Of a stretch of 55,756 bases of DNA, positions 16,636 through 24,503 are shown in pieces. The notes under the pieces were generated by a model that was not told the origin of the DNA, did not search any database, and saw only the letters and a list, made by a program, of their open reading frames with translations. Source of the DNA: Verrucomicrobiota bacterium. GTDB lineage: Bacteria; Verrucomicrobiota; Verrucomicrobiia; Opitutales; Opitutaceae. Each line of letters opens with the position of its first letter. Position 1 is the stretch's first letter. The stretch spans positions 1 through 55,756 of the forward strand of contig JAEZUE010000029.1 in NCBI GenBank assembly GCA_023443455.1, written 5' to 3'. The translations under genes were made by a program, and so were the position numbers.

Positions 16636-16640
16636 GGAGG
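16636..16640 (+). promoter_or_regulatory. Shine-Dalgarno that fixes the ABC ATPase start
   Basis: GGAGG lies 8 nt before the ATG at 16649 but only 2 nt before the in-frame ATG at 16643. The spacing makes 16649 the likely start. Confidence 0.65.
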
Positions 16641-16648
16641 GGATGAAA

Positions 16649-17560
16649 ATGGGGGATGGAAATGAAACGAGCACGACGGGGCGGCCACCCGCGATCGAGA
16701 TCCGCCGCCTGACCAAGGAGTACCCGCTGCCGGGCGGACGCTCGCGGGTGCGGGCGGTCGACGATCTTTCGCTGACCGTGCCGACTGGTACCGTGTACGG
16801 GCTGCTCGGTCCCAACGGCTCGGGCAAGAGCACCACGTTGAAGGCGCTGCTCGGGCTCCTGCGGCCGACCCGGGGCGAGTGTTTGATTGCCGGCGTTCCA
16901 GGTGCGGATCCGGCGTCGCATCGGTCCATCGGCTACCTGCCGGAGGCTCCGTACTTTCCCAAGCACCTTTCGGGTCGGGAGCTCGTGCGCTACCACGCGC
17001 GGCTCTGCGACCTGCCGAGGGCCGGGCGCGAGGAGCGGATCGCCGCGCTGCTGGAACGCGTGGGACTGACCCGTGCCGCCGATCGACGGATCGGGGGCTA
17101 CTCGAAGGGCATGCTGCAGCGCATCGGACTGGCGCAGGCGCTGGTATCCGATCCGCCGATCCTGATCCTCGACGAGCCGACGGCGGGTGTCGACCCGGTC
17201 GGCGCGGCCGAAATCGCGGAGCTGATTCTCGAGCAGAAGCGGCGTGGCTGCACGGTGTTGCTCTGCTCCCATTTCCTCACGCAGATCGAGGAGATCTGCG
17301 ACCGCGTGGCGATCCTCCACCGCGGGCGCATGCTGGCGGAGGGCTCGCTCGAGGAGCTGCTCGGCCGGGGCGAACGCCAGGCGTTGGTGGTCGACAGTCT
17401 GCCGGAGTGCGAGGTGGCGGCCTTTCGCGCTTGGTTGGCGGAGCGTGGCGCCCGGTTTCATGGGATCGAGACGCCCTCGGCCCGGCTCGACCGTTTCTTT
17501 CTCTCGGCTGTCGTGGCGGCGGAGCAGTCGGCTCAATCCGCGGTGGAGGTCCGGCAATGA
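16649..17560 (+). CDS. ABC transporter ATP-binding protein
   Basis: 303-aa ATPase of the ABC-2/drug-exporter type (CcmA-like). It has Walker A GLLGPNGSGKSTT, a Q-loop-region YLPEAPYFPKHLSGRELVRY, the signature GGYSKGMLQRIGLAQAL, Walker B ILILDEPTAGVDP and a switch histidine in VLLCSHFLTQIEEI. The ~80-residue C-terminal extension is typical of ATPases paired with ABC-2 permeases. Its stop overlaps the permease start (ATGA), so the two are translationally coupled. The exported substrate cannot be told. Confidence 0.93.
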   Translation: MGDGNETSTTGRPPAIEIRRLTKEYPLPGGRSRVRAVDDLSLTVPTGTVYGLLGPNGSGKSTTLKALLGLLRPTRGECLIAGVPGADPASHRSIGYLPEAPYFPKHLSGRELVRYHARLCDLPRAGREERIAALLERVGLTRAADRRIGGYSKGMLQRIGLAQALVSDPPILILDEPTAGVDPVGAAEIAELILEQKRRGCTVLLCSHFLTQIEEICDRVAILHRGRMLAEGSLEELLGRGERQALVVDSLPECEVAAFRAWLAERGARFHGIETPSARLDRFFLSAVVAAEQSAQSAVEVRQ

Positions 17561-18417
17561 GGAAAGGCACGATCGATCCTGGCCCCCTCCGCTTCTCTGG
17601 CCGTCGCGTGGCGGTGATCGCGGGGCAGGCGTTCCAGGAGGCGGTGCGGCAGCGGGTGTTTGTCTTCACCACGTTGCTGGCCGCGCTGCTGGTGGTGGGC
17701 AGCCTGGGACTGCGCGAACTGGATTTTGGCGGCGCGGAGCTGAAGTTTGTCGCGGACTTCGGCCATGGCGCGCTCGTGCTGTTCGGTTCGGTCCTGACGA
17801 TCGTCACGACCGTGCAGCTGCTCGGCGGTGAGCTCGAGAACCGCACGGTGTTGCCCGTGTTGGCTCGGCCGGTACGGCGTGGCGAGTTCATCTGCGGCAA
17901 ATTCTTCGGCGCGTGGGCGGTGGTGCTTGTTTTCTGCGCAACGGTCACCGGGCTGCTGCTGGCGGTCCTGTGGCTTCGCGATCTGGGGCGACCGGCGCAA
18001 TGGAGCGAGTCGGCGCTCGCGCCGACCGGACCGGCGACGCTGTATATGGGCGTGGTGGTCGGAGGGCTGTTGCAGGCGGTGAAGTTCGGGCTGCTCACGG
18101 CGATCGTGCTGCTGATCGGGAGCTACGCGCAGACCAACCTCTTCGCCCAGGCAGCGAGTTTTCTCGTGCTCACCATCTGCCACCTCCAGTACCTCGCGCA
18201 CGATGTGTGGCGGAGCGGCGCGGGTTGGGCGGCGCGGATCGGGGGCGGGGCGATCGGCCTGCTGTTTCCGAACTTCCAGCTGTTCGGCGCCGAGTATTCG
18301 GATTTCGGGTCTGCGGGCGAATGGCTGTTGGCCGGAAGGGTGGCGATCTACGGCCTCGGCTATGCGGCGGTATTTCTCGCGCTGGCGGTGTGGAGCTTCC
18401 GCCGCCGGGAGATCTGA
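17557..18417 (+). CDS. ABC-2-type permease
   Basis: 286-aa integral membrane protein with about six transmembrane segments (QRVFVFTTLLAALLVVGSLG, GALVLFGSVLTIVTTVQLL, WAVVLVFCATVTGLLLAVLW, LLTAIVLLIGS and a C-terminal GYAAVFLALAVWSF). The N-terminal cytoplasmic AGQAFQEAVRQRVF and ELENRTVLPVLARPVRRGEF resemble ABC-2 permeases of the NosY/YhaP class. It partners the overlapping upstream ATPase. Confidence 0.88.
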   Translation: MRKGTIDPGPLRFSGRRVAVIAGQAFQEAVRQRVFVFTTLLAALLVVGSLGLRELDFGGAELKFVADFGHGALVLFGSVLTIVTTVQLLGGELENRTVLPVLARPVRRGEFICGKFFGAWAVVLVFCATVTGLLLAVLWLRDLGRPAQWSESALAPTGPATLYMGVVVGGLLQAVKFGLLTAIVLLIGSYAQTNLFAQAASFLVLTICHLQYLAHDVWRSGAGWAARIGGGAIGLLFPNFQLFGAEYSDFGSAGEWLLAGRVAIYGLGYAAVFLALAVWSFRRREI

Positions 18418-18426
18418 GGCTTCCCG

Positions 18427-19200
18427 ATGATCCGGCGCGCCGTTCCAGTGTTTTTGGTGCTCCTCGTGGCGGGGCTCGGGCTCGGTCGCCTGGCCGAGCC
18501 GGCGTGGGCCGAGCAGGTGCGGCGGCAACCGGCGTTGCAATGGCGCAGTCTGGAGGGCGCGGCCGGGCAGGGTGTGGTGTTGGGCCTGCTCGGCGGCTTC
18601 CGCGCGCTGGCGGCGGATCTCCTCTGGCTGCGCGCCAACGCGGCGTGGGAACGTTGCGATAGCGTGGGGACGCAGGCCGCGCTCGAGTTGGTGACGGCCG
18701 TCGATCCGCGCCCGGTGGCGTTCTGGGTCAATGGCGCGCGGATGATCGGCCATGACATGCCCTACTGGCGGATCGACCGGGCCGGAGGCGAGGGCGCGGT
18801 GCCGGCCGGTGTGGCCGAGCGGGTGTTCGCGGCCCAGGCCCGGGCGGCGATCGCGTATCTGGAAAAGGGTTTCGCGAACCACCCGGACGAACCGCTCTTG
18901 CACATCGAGGTCGCGAATCTGCAGCTCCAGCGCCTGGGCGACCTGCCCGGAGCGACCGAGCACTATCGGTTGGCGGCGCGCCAACCGGCGGCGCCGTTCT
19001 ACGCGGCCCGGGTATACGCCGAGCTGCTGCGCCGTGGCGGCCGTGATCGAGAGGCCCTCGAGCATCTGGTCGCGCTGCATCCGACTCTGCCTCGGGAGAA
19101 CCCCTTCGCGCTGGCCGACGAGGTCCTGTGGCGGATCCGCGGCCTCGAAGAGAGGCTCGCGCTTCCGGCGGCGGAGCGTTACCAGCCCGGTCGACAATGA
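18427..19200 (+). CDS. Membrane-anchored TPR-like hypothetical protein
   Basis: 257 aa. It begins with one hydrophobic anchor or signal (VPVFLVLLVAGLGLGRLAE). The motif LLGGFRALAADLLWLRANAAW is followed by helical pairs such as YLEKGFANHPDEPLLHIEVA, LPGATEHYRLAARQP and YAELLRRGGRDREALEHLVA, which look like TPR repeats. It starts 9 bp after the ABC-2 permease and overlaps menA by 4 bp, so it is probably in the same transcript and may be an accessory of the transporter. Confidence 0.75.
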   Translation: MIRRAVPVFLVLLVAGLGLGRLAEPAWAEQVRRQPALQWRSLEGAAGQGVVLGLLGGFRALAADLLWLRANAAWERCDSVGTQAALELVTAVDPRPVAFWVNGARMIGHDMPYWRIDRAGGEGAVPAGVAERVFAAQARAAIAYLEKGFANHPDEPLLHIEVANLQLQRLGDLPGATEHYRLAARQPAAPFYAARVYAELLRRGGRDREALEHLVALHPTLPRENPFALADEVLWRIRGLEERLALPAAERYQPGRQ

Positions 19201-20087
19201 ACGACCGCCCTTCCGCCCTCCGTATCTGGATCTTGGCTGCGCGCCCGAAGACCCTGCCGGCCGCGCTCGTGCCTGTGCTGGTGGGGACGGCGTTTGCGAG
19301 GCAGGCGGGATCGCTCCACTGGGGGGCGGCGGGGCTGTGCCTCGCGTTCGCGCTGCTGGTGCAGATCGGCACCAATTTCGCCAACGACTACTTCGACTTC
19401 GTGCAGGGCGCCGACACCGAGAAACGCGTCGGGCCGGCCCGCGCGGTGGCGTCGGGGTGGGTGGCTCCGGCCACGATGCGCCTGGCGACGGCCCTGACGT
19501 TTGCCGTCGCGCTGGTGGTCGGGTTGGGGCTGATCCCGTTCGGGGGCTGGGGACTGTTGCCGCTCGGTGTGCTGTGCATCCTCTGCGGCATCGCCTACAC
19601 GGGCGGGCCGTACCCGCTGGGGTATCACGGTCTCGGCGACGTGTTCGTGTTCCTGTTTTTCGGGCTGGTCGCCGTCGGCGCGACGTTCTGGGTGCAGACG
19701 CGCACCCTCACGTGGGAGGTGTTGCTGACGGCGGCGGCGGTGGGCGGGCTGGCGGCAAGCATTCTCGTGGCGAACAACTATCGGGATCGGGAGACCGATG
19801 CCGTGGCCGGCAAACGCACCACGGTGGTGCGCTTCGGCGAGCGCTTCGGGCGTTGGCAATATGGCGCCGCAGTGCTGCTCAGCGGCGCGGTGCCGGTGGT
19901 GTTGTGGGCCCGCGGTTTCGGCGTTGGGGCGCTGTTGGGGCTGGGCGCGTTGCCGCTCGGGCTGGCGTGCTGGCGCAAGTTGCGGCCCACCACACCTCCG
20001 CCACAGCTGATCGGACTTCTGGCCCGCACGGCCGGGCATCTGGCGCTGTTCGGCGTCCTAGTGGCTGTGGGGCTGCTGCTGGGCTGA
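19197..20087 (+). CDS. menA: 1,4-dihydroxy-2-naphthoate polyprenyltransferase
   Basis: 296-aa UbiA-superfamily membrane enzyme that prenylates DHNA to demethylmenaquinone. The first Asp-rich motif is NFANDYFDFVQGADTEKRVG, the second NNYRDRETDAVAGKRTTVVR; both bind Mg-prenyl diphosphate. About nine membrane helices are visible and the length is normal. ATG at 19197 overlaps the preceding stop. No other men genes lie in the window; menaquinone is the expected verrucomicrobial quinone. Confidence 0.93.
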   Translation: MNDRPSALRIWILAARPKTLPAALVPVLVGTAFARQAGSLHWGAAGLCLAFALLVQIGTNFANDYFDFVQGADTEKRVGPARAVASGWVAPATMRLATALTFAVALVVGLGLIPFGGWGLLPLGVLCILCGIAYTGGPYPLGYHGLGDVFVFLFFGLVAVGATFWVQTRTLTWEVLLTAAAVGGLAASILVANNYRDRETDAVAGKRTTVVRFGERFGRWQYGAAVLLSGAVPVVLWARGFGVGALLGLGALPLGLACWRKLRPTTPPPQLIGLLARTAGHLALFGVLVAVGLLLG

Positions 20088-20309
20088 GGGGTGGGCGTCG
20101 CGAGCAACGCCCGTACCGCAGGAGGATGGGCGAAGCCGGAGAGTTCGGCCCGTAGGGGCGCCGCTTGCGGCGCCCGCGCGGCGTGGTGAAAGGAATGAGG
20201 CGAAGCCGCAGGGGTGGGCGTCGCGAGCAACGCCCGTACCGCAGGAGGATGGGCGAAGCCGGAGAGATCGGCTTGTAGGGGCGCCGCTTGCGGCGCCCGC
20301 GCGGCGGAG
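20088..20309. repeat. Two tandem family-A BIME units, left flank
   Basis: Unit 1 is 20088-20210 and unit 2 starts at 20211 and runs into the RAYT 3' end; period 123 bp. Each unit has an inverted hairpin near its start (GGGCGTCGCGAGCAACGCCC) and a forward hairpin GGGCGCCGC-TT-GCGGCGCCC after GTAG (20152-20175; 20275-20298). The units keep one frame open on each strand because 123 is a multiple of three, so they mimic coding sequence. Confidence 0.9.
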
Positions 20310-20852
20310 TCACTCCCCGGTCGCGAGAGGCGCTGAAGTTCGGTTGGAGAGCCACTCTGCAGGGATTCCGCCATCGGATCCGAGCAGGAGCGAAAACCGG
20401 AAACGGCGAGGCTCGGGGAGCCAGAGCCATGACCAGCGTTGCGATGATTCGAGCAGGCCTGCGCGGTAGGGGTTCAACAGAATGTAGTGCGCGTATGCTT
20501 CGGCGTCTTCGTCGGGCCTCAGTCGATGTTCGAAATAGTCGCGCTGCCACTCGATCCCCATCGGATGTAGTTGCCGGCCCGAAGCTGCTTTGAAGCGGCC
20601 AATGACTTGGCCCAGCGAAAGCCTGTCGCCCATGCTGAAGAGCCAGTGGATGTGATCGGGCATGATCGTGAGCGCCAATGTGGCGATGTCGCCCGCGCGA
20701 TCGCCAAAGGATGCATGCTCGATCAGGGCGCGTGCGATGGCGAAATCGGTCAATCCCGGTCTTCTGCCACGAGTGCAGCAGGTCACGAAGTAGGTGAGCC
20801 CGGAACACGAATGTCGGTGGCGATGCAGCTCATCCGTCCGCCGTTGGTTCAT
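20310..20852 (-). CDS. REP-associated tyrosine transposase (RAYT, Y1/IS200-like)
   Basis: 180 aa. It shows the Y1 transposase core: SGLTYFVTCCTRGRRPG, the HUH motif in TIMPDHIHWLFSMGDRL, LGQVIGRFKAASGRQL, and WQRDYFEHRLRPDEDAEAY followed by AHYILLNPYRAGLLE, where the Tyr before LLNP is the likely catalytic nucleophile. This WQ...F-H-LR...NP..AGL pattern is the RAYT subgroup, single-copy enzymes thought to process REP hairpins as single-stranded DNA. Start chosen at MNQRRTDEL (ATG at 20852); the frame stays open upstream into the repeats. It is flanked by paired repeats that would be its substrates. Confidence 0.9.
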   Translation of the reverse strand: MNQRRTDELHRHRHSCSGLTYFVTCCTRGRRPGLTDFAIARALIEHASFGDRAGDIATLALTIMPDHIHWLFSMGDRLSLGQVIGRFKAASGRQLHPMGIEWQRDYFEHRLRPDEDAEAYAHYILLNPYRAGLLESSQRWSWLWLPEPRRFRFSLLLGSDGGIPAEWLSNRTSAPLATGE

Positions 20853-20931
20853 TGGGGCATGGTGGTGGCTGTGGCCTTGTCGTGCGAGATCGGATTCGGC
20901 GTCCGAGCAAAGCCGGTTGGTTCGTGCCACA

Positions 20932-21143
20932 GGGGAGGGCGTCGCAAGCAACGCCCCTACCGCAGGCGGGTGGGCGAAGCCGGAGAGATCGGCTTGTAGG
21001 GGCGCCGCTTGCGGCGCCCGCGCGGCGAGGTGAAAGGAATGAGGCGAAGCCGCAGGGGAGGGCGTCGCAAGCAACGCCCCTACCGCAGGCGGATGGGCGA
21101 AGCCGGAGAGATTGGCTTGTAGGGGCGCCGCTTGCGGCGCCCG
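20932..21143. repeat. Two tandem family-A BIME units, right flank
   Basis: Unit 3 is 20932-21054 and unit 4 starts at 21055, ending near 21143; period 123 bp. The inverted hairpin of unit 3 is GGGCGTCGC-AA-GCAACGCCC followed by CTAC (20937-20960); the forward one is GTAG at 20996-20999 then a 9-bp stem to 21019. Units 3 and 4 have CTAC where units 1 and 2 have GTAC, so the two flanks have diverged slightly. The remaining 100 bp to the next gene hold nothing recognisable. Confidence 0.9.
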
Positions 21144-21242
21144 GGTGAAATGGCGATTCCCGGATAATGCGGCGCAGGCTCGGTTGGAGGGTCGGCCGCT
21201 TGCATTCGACGGTCTTGGCGTCTTCCTAGCCGAACCTCCCCC

Positions 21243-22358
21243 ATGAATCGTCGTAAATTTCTTGGTGCCTCCGCGGCCTTGACGGCCGGGCTCTTCCTTC
21301 CCTCATCCATGTGCGCCCAACCTGCCGCCTCCGCCATGCCGGTGTCCGGCGTGGTCCAACCGAAGATCCCGCCCTGGCGCGGTTTCAACCTCACCGAACT
21401 GACCGGCGGACGCCGTGGGCAACGCTTCGTGAAGTCGGACTTCGAGTGGATGGCGGAGTGGGGGTTCGATTTTGCGCGCCTGCCCATGTCGTACTGGGCG
21501 TGGTCGAGTGCCGAAAACTGGATGGAAATCGACGAGGCCGCGCTCGCACCGATCGACGAGGCGATCGAGTGGGGCCGCGAGTTCGGCATCCACATCAACC
21601 TGAACTTCCACCGCATTCCCGGTTACTGCGTGAACGGCCGCGACAAGGAGCCGGCGCAGCTCTTCGACAGTCCGCACGCGGAGATGCAGAAGGCGCTGCC
21701 GGCTGCCGTGCACCATTGGCGCACGTTCGCGAAACGCTACTCCGGCATTCCGAGCGAGCGGCTCAGTTTCGACCTCTTCAACGAGCCGCCGTTCATGGCG
21801 GAACACTCGCGCTATGAGGAGATCGCCCGCGCATTGGTCGACGCGATCCGGGCCGAGGATCCGCAACGCCTCATCGTCGTCGACGGCGCCGACATCGGGC
21901 AGACTCCCGTGCTCGGTCTGGTCGATCTCGGGTTGGTGCAGAGCACGCGCGGTTATCTGCCGAAGATGGTCAGCCACTACACGGCGACGTGGGTGCCGGA
22001 GAACGAGTTCGAGTCGAAGGCGCCGCCGGTCTGGCCGATGGTCGACGACCACGGCGTGCGGTGGGACCGGGAGAAACTCCGCGCCGAGCTGATCGCGAAG
22101 TGGGAGCCGTTGATGAAGCTCGGCGTGCCGGTGCACGTGGGCGAGTGGGGCTGTTTCAACCGCACCCCGCACCCGGCGATGCTCGGTTGGATGACCGACC
22201 TGCTCGCGCTCTGGAAGGAAGCCGGCTGGGGCTGGTCGATGTGGAACCTGCGTGGCGCTTTCGGTGTGGTCGACAGCGGCCGCGACGACGTGAAGTACGA
22301 GGCGTTCCGCGGCCATAAACTCGACCGCGAGCTGCTGGAGTTGATCCGCGCGCACTGA
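21243..22358 (+). CDS. Glycoside hydrolase family 5 (endoglucanase-like), exported
   Basis: 371 aa. N-terminus MNRRKFLGASAALTAGLFLP resembles a Tat signal (RRKFLG). The catalytic (beta/alpha)8 domain shows the GH5 marks: IPPWRGFNLTELTGG, GFDFARLPMSYWAW, HINLNFHRIPGY, the acid/base Glu in SFDLFNEPPF and the nucleophile Glu in PVHVGEWGCFN, with WGWSMWNLRGAFGVVDS near the end. It probably cleaves beta-glucan or mannan; substrate cannot be fixed. No carbohydrate-binding module is present. It is monocistronic. Confidence 0.9.
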   Translation: MNRRKFLGASAALTAGLFLPSSMCAQPAASAMPVSGVVQPKIPPWRGFNLTELTGGRRGQRFVKSDFEWMAEWGFDFARLPMSYWAWSSAENWMEIDEAALAPIDEAIEWGREFGIHINLNFHRIPGYCVNGRDKEPAQLFDSPHAEMQKALPAAVHHWRTFAKRYSGIPSERLSFDLFNEPPFMAEHSRYEEIARALVDAIRAEDPQRLIVVDGADIGQTPVLGLVDLGLVQSTRGYLPKMVSHYTATWVPENEFESKAPPVWPMVDDHGVRWDREKLRAELIAKWEPLMKLGVPVHVGEWGCFNRTPHPAMLGWMTDLLALWKEAGWGWSMWNLRGAFGVVDSGRDDVKYEAFRGHKLDRELLELIRAH

Positions 22359-22453
22359 GCGCGGCGCCAGCGCGAAGGCAACTCGTCGCAGCCTCCGGCG
22401 GCAGGGGAGAACCGCTTGCCAAGCGGCGGTCCGCACACCCCATCGCATCGCGT

Positions 22454-22472
22454 GGCGGGCGCAAAGCCCGCC
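22454..22472. repeat. REP-like hairpin after the GH5 gene
   Basis: GGCGGGC-GCAAA-GCCCGCC is a 7-bp perfect stem bounded by GT and CCAC; on the minus strand it follows GTGG. It resembles another REP stem family but has GTGG rather than GTAG. It lies between the GH5 gene and potC. Confidence 0.5.
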
Positions 22473-22564
22473 CCACCGTTCGAAGGGCGGCGCGAATATG
22501 CACGTTTTGCATCGTAAACCCGCTTGCGCGGCCGGGGGGTGGGGCTAGACCTGCACGCGCTGAG

Positions 22565-23383
22565 ATGAATCGGCTTCTTCCCACCAACAACCTGCTTCCC
22601 GCCCGCGGCATGGCCCGCGTTCGTGTGTTGTTTGGCGGTTGGACGGTGGCGGTGCTGCTCTTTTTCTACGCGCCGATCCTGTTTCTCGTCGCGTATTCGT
22701 TCAACAGTTCGCGGCTCAACATCGTCTGGGAGGGCTTCACCCTCGACTGGTACCGGGCGCTGTTCGCGAACCAGCGGTTGATCTCGGCCCTCGAGAACAG
22801 CCTGATCGTGGCGGCGGCCTCGACGGCGTTGTCGGTGGTCGTCGGCACGACCGGCGCGTGGTTGTTGTATCGTTACCGCTACCGCGCGGTCCGCACGATC
22901 GGCACGCTGGCGTTCATCCCGATGGTGGTGCCCGAGATCATCATGGGCATCAGCCTGCTCGTCTTCTTCAAGACTGTGCACGTCGGCCTCGGCTACGGCA
23001 CGGTCATCATCGCGCACACGACGTTTTGTTTTCCCTTCGTGATGGCGGCGGTGCAGGCGCGCCTGGCCGGTCTCGACCCGTCGCTCGAGGAGGCCGCGCT
23101 CGATCTGGGGGCCACGCCACTGAAGGCGTTTTGGCACGTGATCGTGCCGTATCTGATGCCGGCGATCGTCTCGGGCGGGCTGATGGCCTTTGCCCTCTCG
23201 ATGGACGAACTGATCGTCACGTATTTCACCTCGAGTTCCTCGTCGGCCACCCTGCCGCTGCGCATCTACGGCATGGCGAAGGTCGGCCTGAATCCGATGA
23301 TCAATGCCCTGTCGACCATCTTCATCGTGGCAACGATCGTGCTTCTGGTGGCCTCCGAATGGGTGAAACGACTCCGTCGCTGA
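22565..23383 (+). CDS. potC: Polyamine ABC transporter permease PotC-like
   Basis: 272-aa inner-membrane permease with six helices (WTVAVLLFFYAPILFLVAYS, TLAFIPMVVPEIIMGISLL and others) and the EAA loop LEEAALDLGATPLKAFWHVI that contacts the ATPase. IYGMAKVGLNPMINALST is characteristic of the PotC/PotI branch. First gene of a potC-potD-potB-potA run; order differs from the classical potABCD. Confidence 0.92.
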   Translation: MNRLLPTNNLLPARGMARVRVLFGGWTVAVLLFFYAPILFLVAYSFNSSRLNIVWEGFTLDWYRALFANQRLISALENSLIVAAASTALSVVVGTTGAWLLYRYRYRAVRTIGTLAFIPMVVPEIIMGISLLVFFKTVHVGLGYGTVIIAHTTFCFPFVMAAVQARLAGLDPSLEEAALDLGATPLKAFWHVIVPYLMPAIVSGGLMAFALSMDELIVTYFTSSSSSATLPLRIYGMAKVGLNPMINALSTIFIVATIVLLVASEWVKRLRR

Positions 23384-23414
23384 GCCCGCAACCCCGCACC
23401 CGCGTCCCCTCCTC

Positions 23415-24443
23415 ATGAAGACATCGCTCCGTACCCTGCTCACCACCGGGCTCGCCCTTGGCGCCGCCCTCTCGCTCGCCGCCGCCAAGAAGGAGATCAA
23501 CCTCTTCGGTTGGTCCGAATACGTGCCCCAGGCCGTCCTCGACCAGTTCGAGGCGGAGACCGGCATCAAGGTCAACTACGAGACCTACGCCTCCAACGAG
23601 GAGATGCTCTCGAAGCTGCTCGGTGGCGCCGCCGAGTACGATCTGGTCCAGCCTTCCGAGTACGTCGTGGAGGCGTTGCGCAAGGCCGACGCGCTCGAGG
23701 AGATCGACTTCGCGAACGTGCCCAACATGAAGAACATCGGCCAAGTGTTCCAGCATCTGCCCTCCGACCCGGAGCAGAAGTACAGCGTGCCCTACATGGC
23801 CGGCACCGTCGGCATCGTCGTCAACACCGAGAAGATCACCGACCCGATCGTCGGCATGAACGATGTCTTTTCCGGCAAATACGCGGGCCGCATCGTCACC
23901 CTCAACGACAACCGCGAGATCCTCACCTGGGCGCTGCGCACGCTCGATCGCGACATCAACGAGCTCACCCCGGCCGCGATCGAGGCCGCCCGCCCGATCC
24001 TCAAAAAATGGCTGCCGCAGGTCCGGCTCTTCGACTCCGACAGCCCGAAGACCGCCTTCCTCAACGGCGAGGTCGACATCGGCATGATCTGGTCGGGCGA
24101 GGCCGCGCTGCTCTTCCGCGAGGACAAGAAGTTCGCCTACGTGTTGCCGAAGGAGGGCGCGCATCTGTGGATCGACAGCCTCGTCATCCCGAAGGGCGCC
24201 CCGCACAAGGCCGACGCCGAGGCCTTCATCAACTTCATCCTGCGCCCCGAAGTCAGCATCCTGATTTCCGCCGACTTCCCTTACACCAACCCCAACCTCG
24301 AGGCCCGCAAGCTGCTCAGCCCCGAGGATCTTGCCAACCCCGCCAGCTTCCCGCCCGCGTTCAAGGCCGAGTCGTTCCGCGACATCGGCACCGCCGCGGC
24401 GTTGGTCGACAAGCTCATCACCGACCTGAAAGCGGGTTCCTGA
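23415..24443 (+). CDS. potD: Polyamine-binding periplasmic protein PotD-like
   Basis: 342 aa with a signal peptide (LLTTGLALGAALSLAAA). The mature part begins KEINLFGWSEYVPQAVLDQF, followed by ETGIKVNYETYASNEEML, YDLVQPSEYVV and YMAGTVGIVVNTEKI, as in PotD/PotF. DIGMIWSGEAALLF and AHLWIDSLVIPKGAPH carry aromatic and acidic residues that in homologues contact the polyamine. It lies between the two permease genes. Spermidine versus putrescine cannot be decided. Confidence 0.93.
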   Translation: MKTSLRTLLTTGLALGAALSLAAAKKEINLFGWSEYVPQAVLDQFEAETGIKVNYETYASNEEMLSKLLGGAAEYDLVQPSEYVVEALRKADALEEIDFANVPNMKNIGQVFQHLPSDPEQKYSVPYMAGTVGIVVNTEKITDPIVGMNDVFSGKYAGRIVTLNDNREILTWALRTLDRDINELTPAAIEAARPILKKWLPQVRLFDSDSPKTAFLNGEVDIGMIWSGEAALLFREDKKFAYVLPKEGAHLWIDSLVIPKGAPHKADAEAFINFILRPEVSILISADFPYTNPNLEARKLLSPEDLANPASFPPAFKAESFRDIGTAAALVDKLITDLKAGS

Positions 24444-24452
24444 TTTCACTAC

Positions 24453-24488
24453 GGAGCCGGCGGTGAGCACTCCCGCCGGCTCCGTCTT
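24453..24488 (+). terminator. Intra-operon hairpin between potD and potB
   Basis: GGAGCCGGCGG (24453-24463) pairs perfectly with CCGCCGGCTCC (24473-24483) over a 9-nt loop, followed by GTCTTTCC. An 11-bp GC stem with a weak T-run fits partial termination or 3'-end protection of the potC-potD part of the mRNA, which would raise the binding protein over the downstream genes. Confidence 0.6.
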
Positions 24489-24503
24489 TCCTCCTCGTCC
24501 TCG

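Larger units (their letters stand above)
20088..21143. mobile_element. REP/BIME locus: RAYT gene flanked by paired 123-bp repeat units
   Basis: A RAYT gene on the minus strand is bounded by two tandem units on each side, all four units in the same orientation. Each unit carries two GTAG-type hairpins facing opposite ways (a BIME). Solo copies of the same hairpin lie at 13448-13515, 31079-31098 and 34683-34707. No target-site duplication or longer terminal inverted repeat is evident. The name 'REPtron-like' is by analogy with proteobacterial loci. Confidence 0.85.

Noticed and set aside
20088..21143. Tandem repeats as a CRISPR array
   Set aside because: Units are 123 bp, present in pairs only, and have no uniform spacers; the contained hairpins and the adjacent RAYT explain them.
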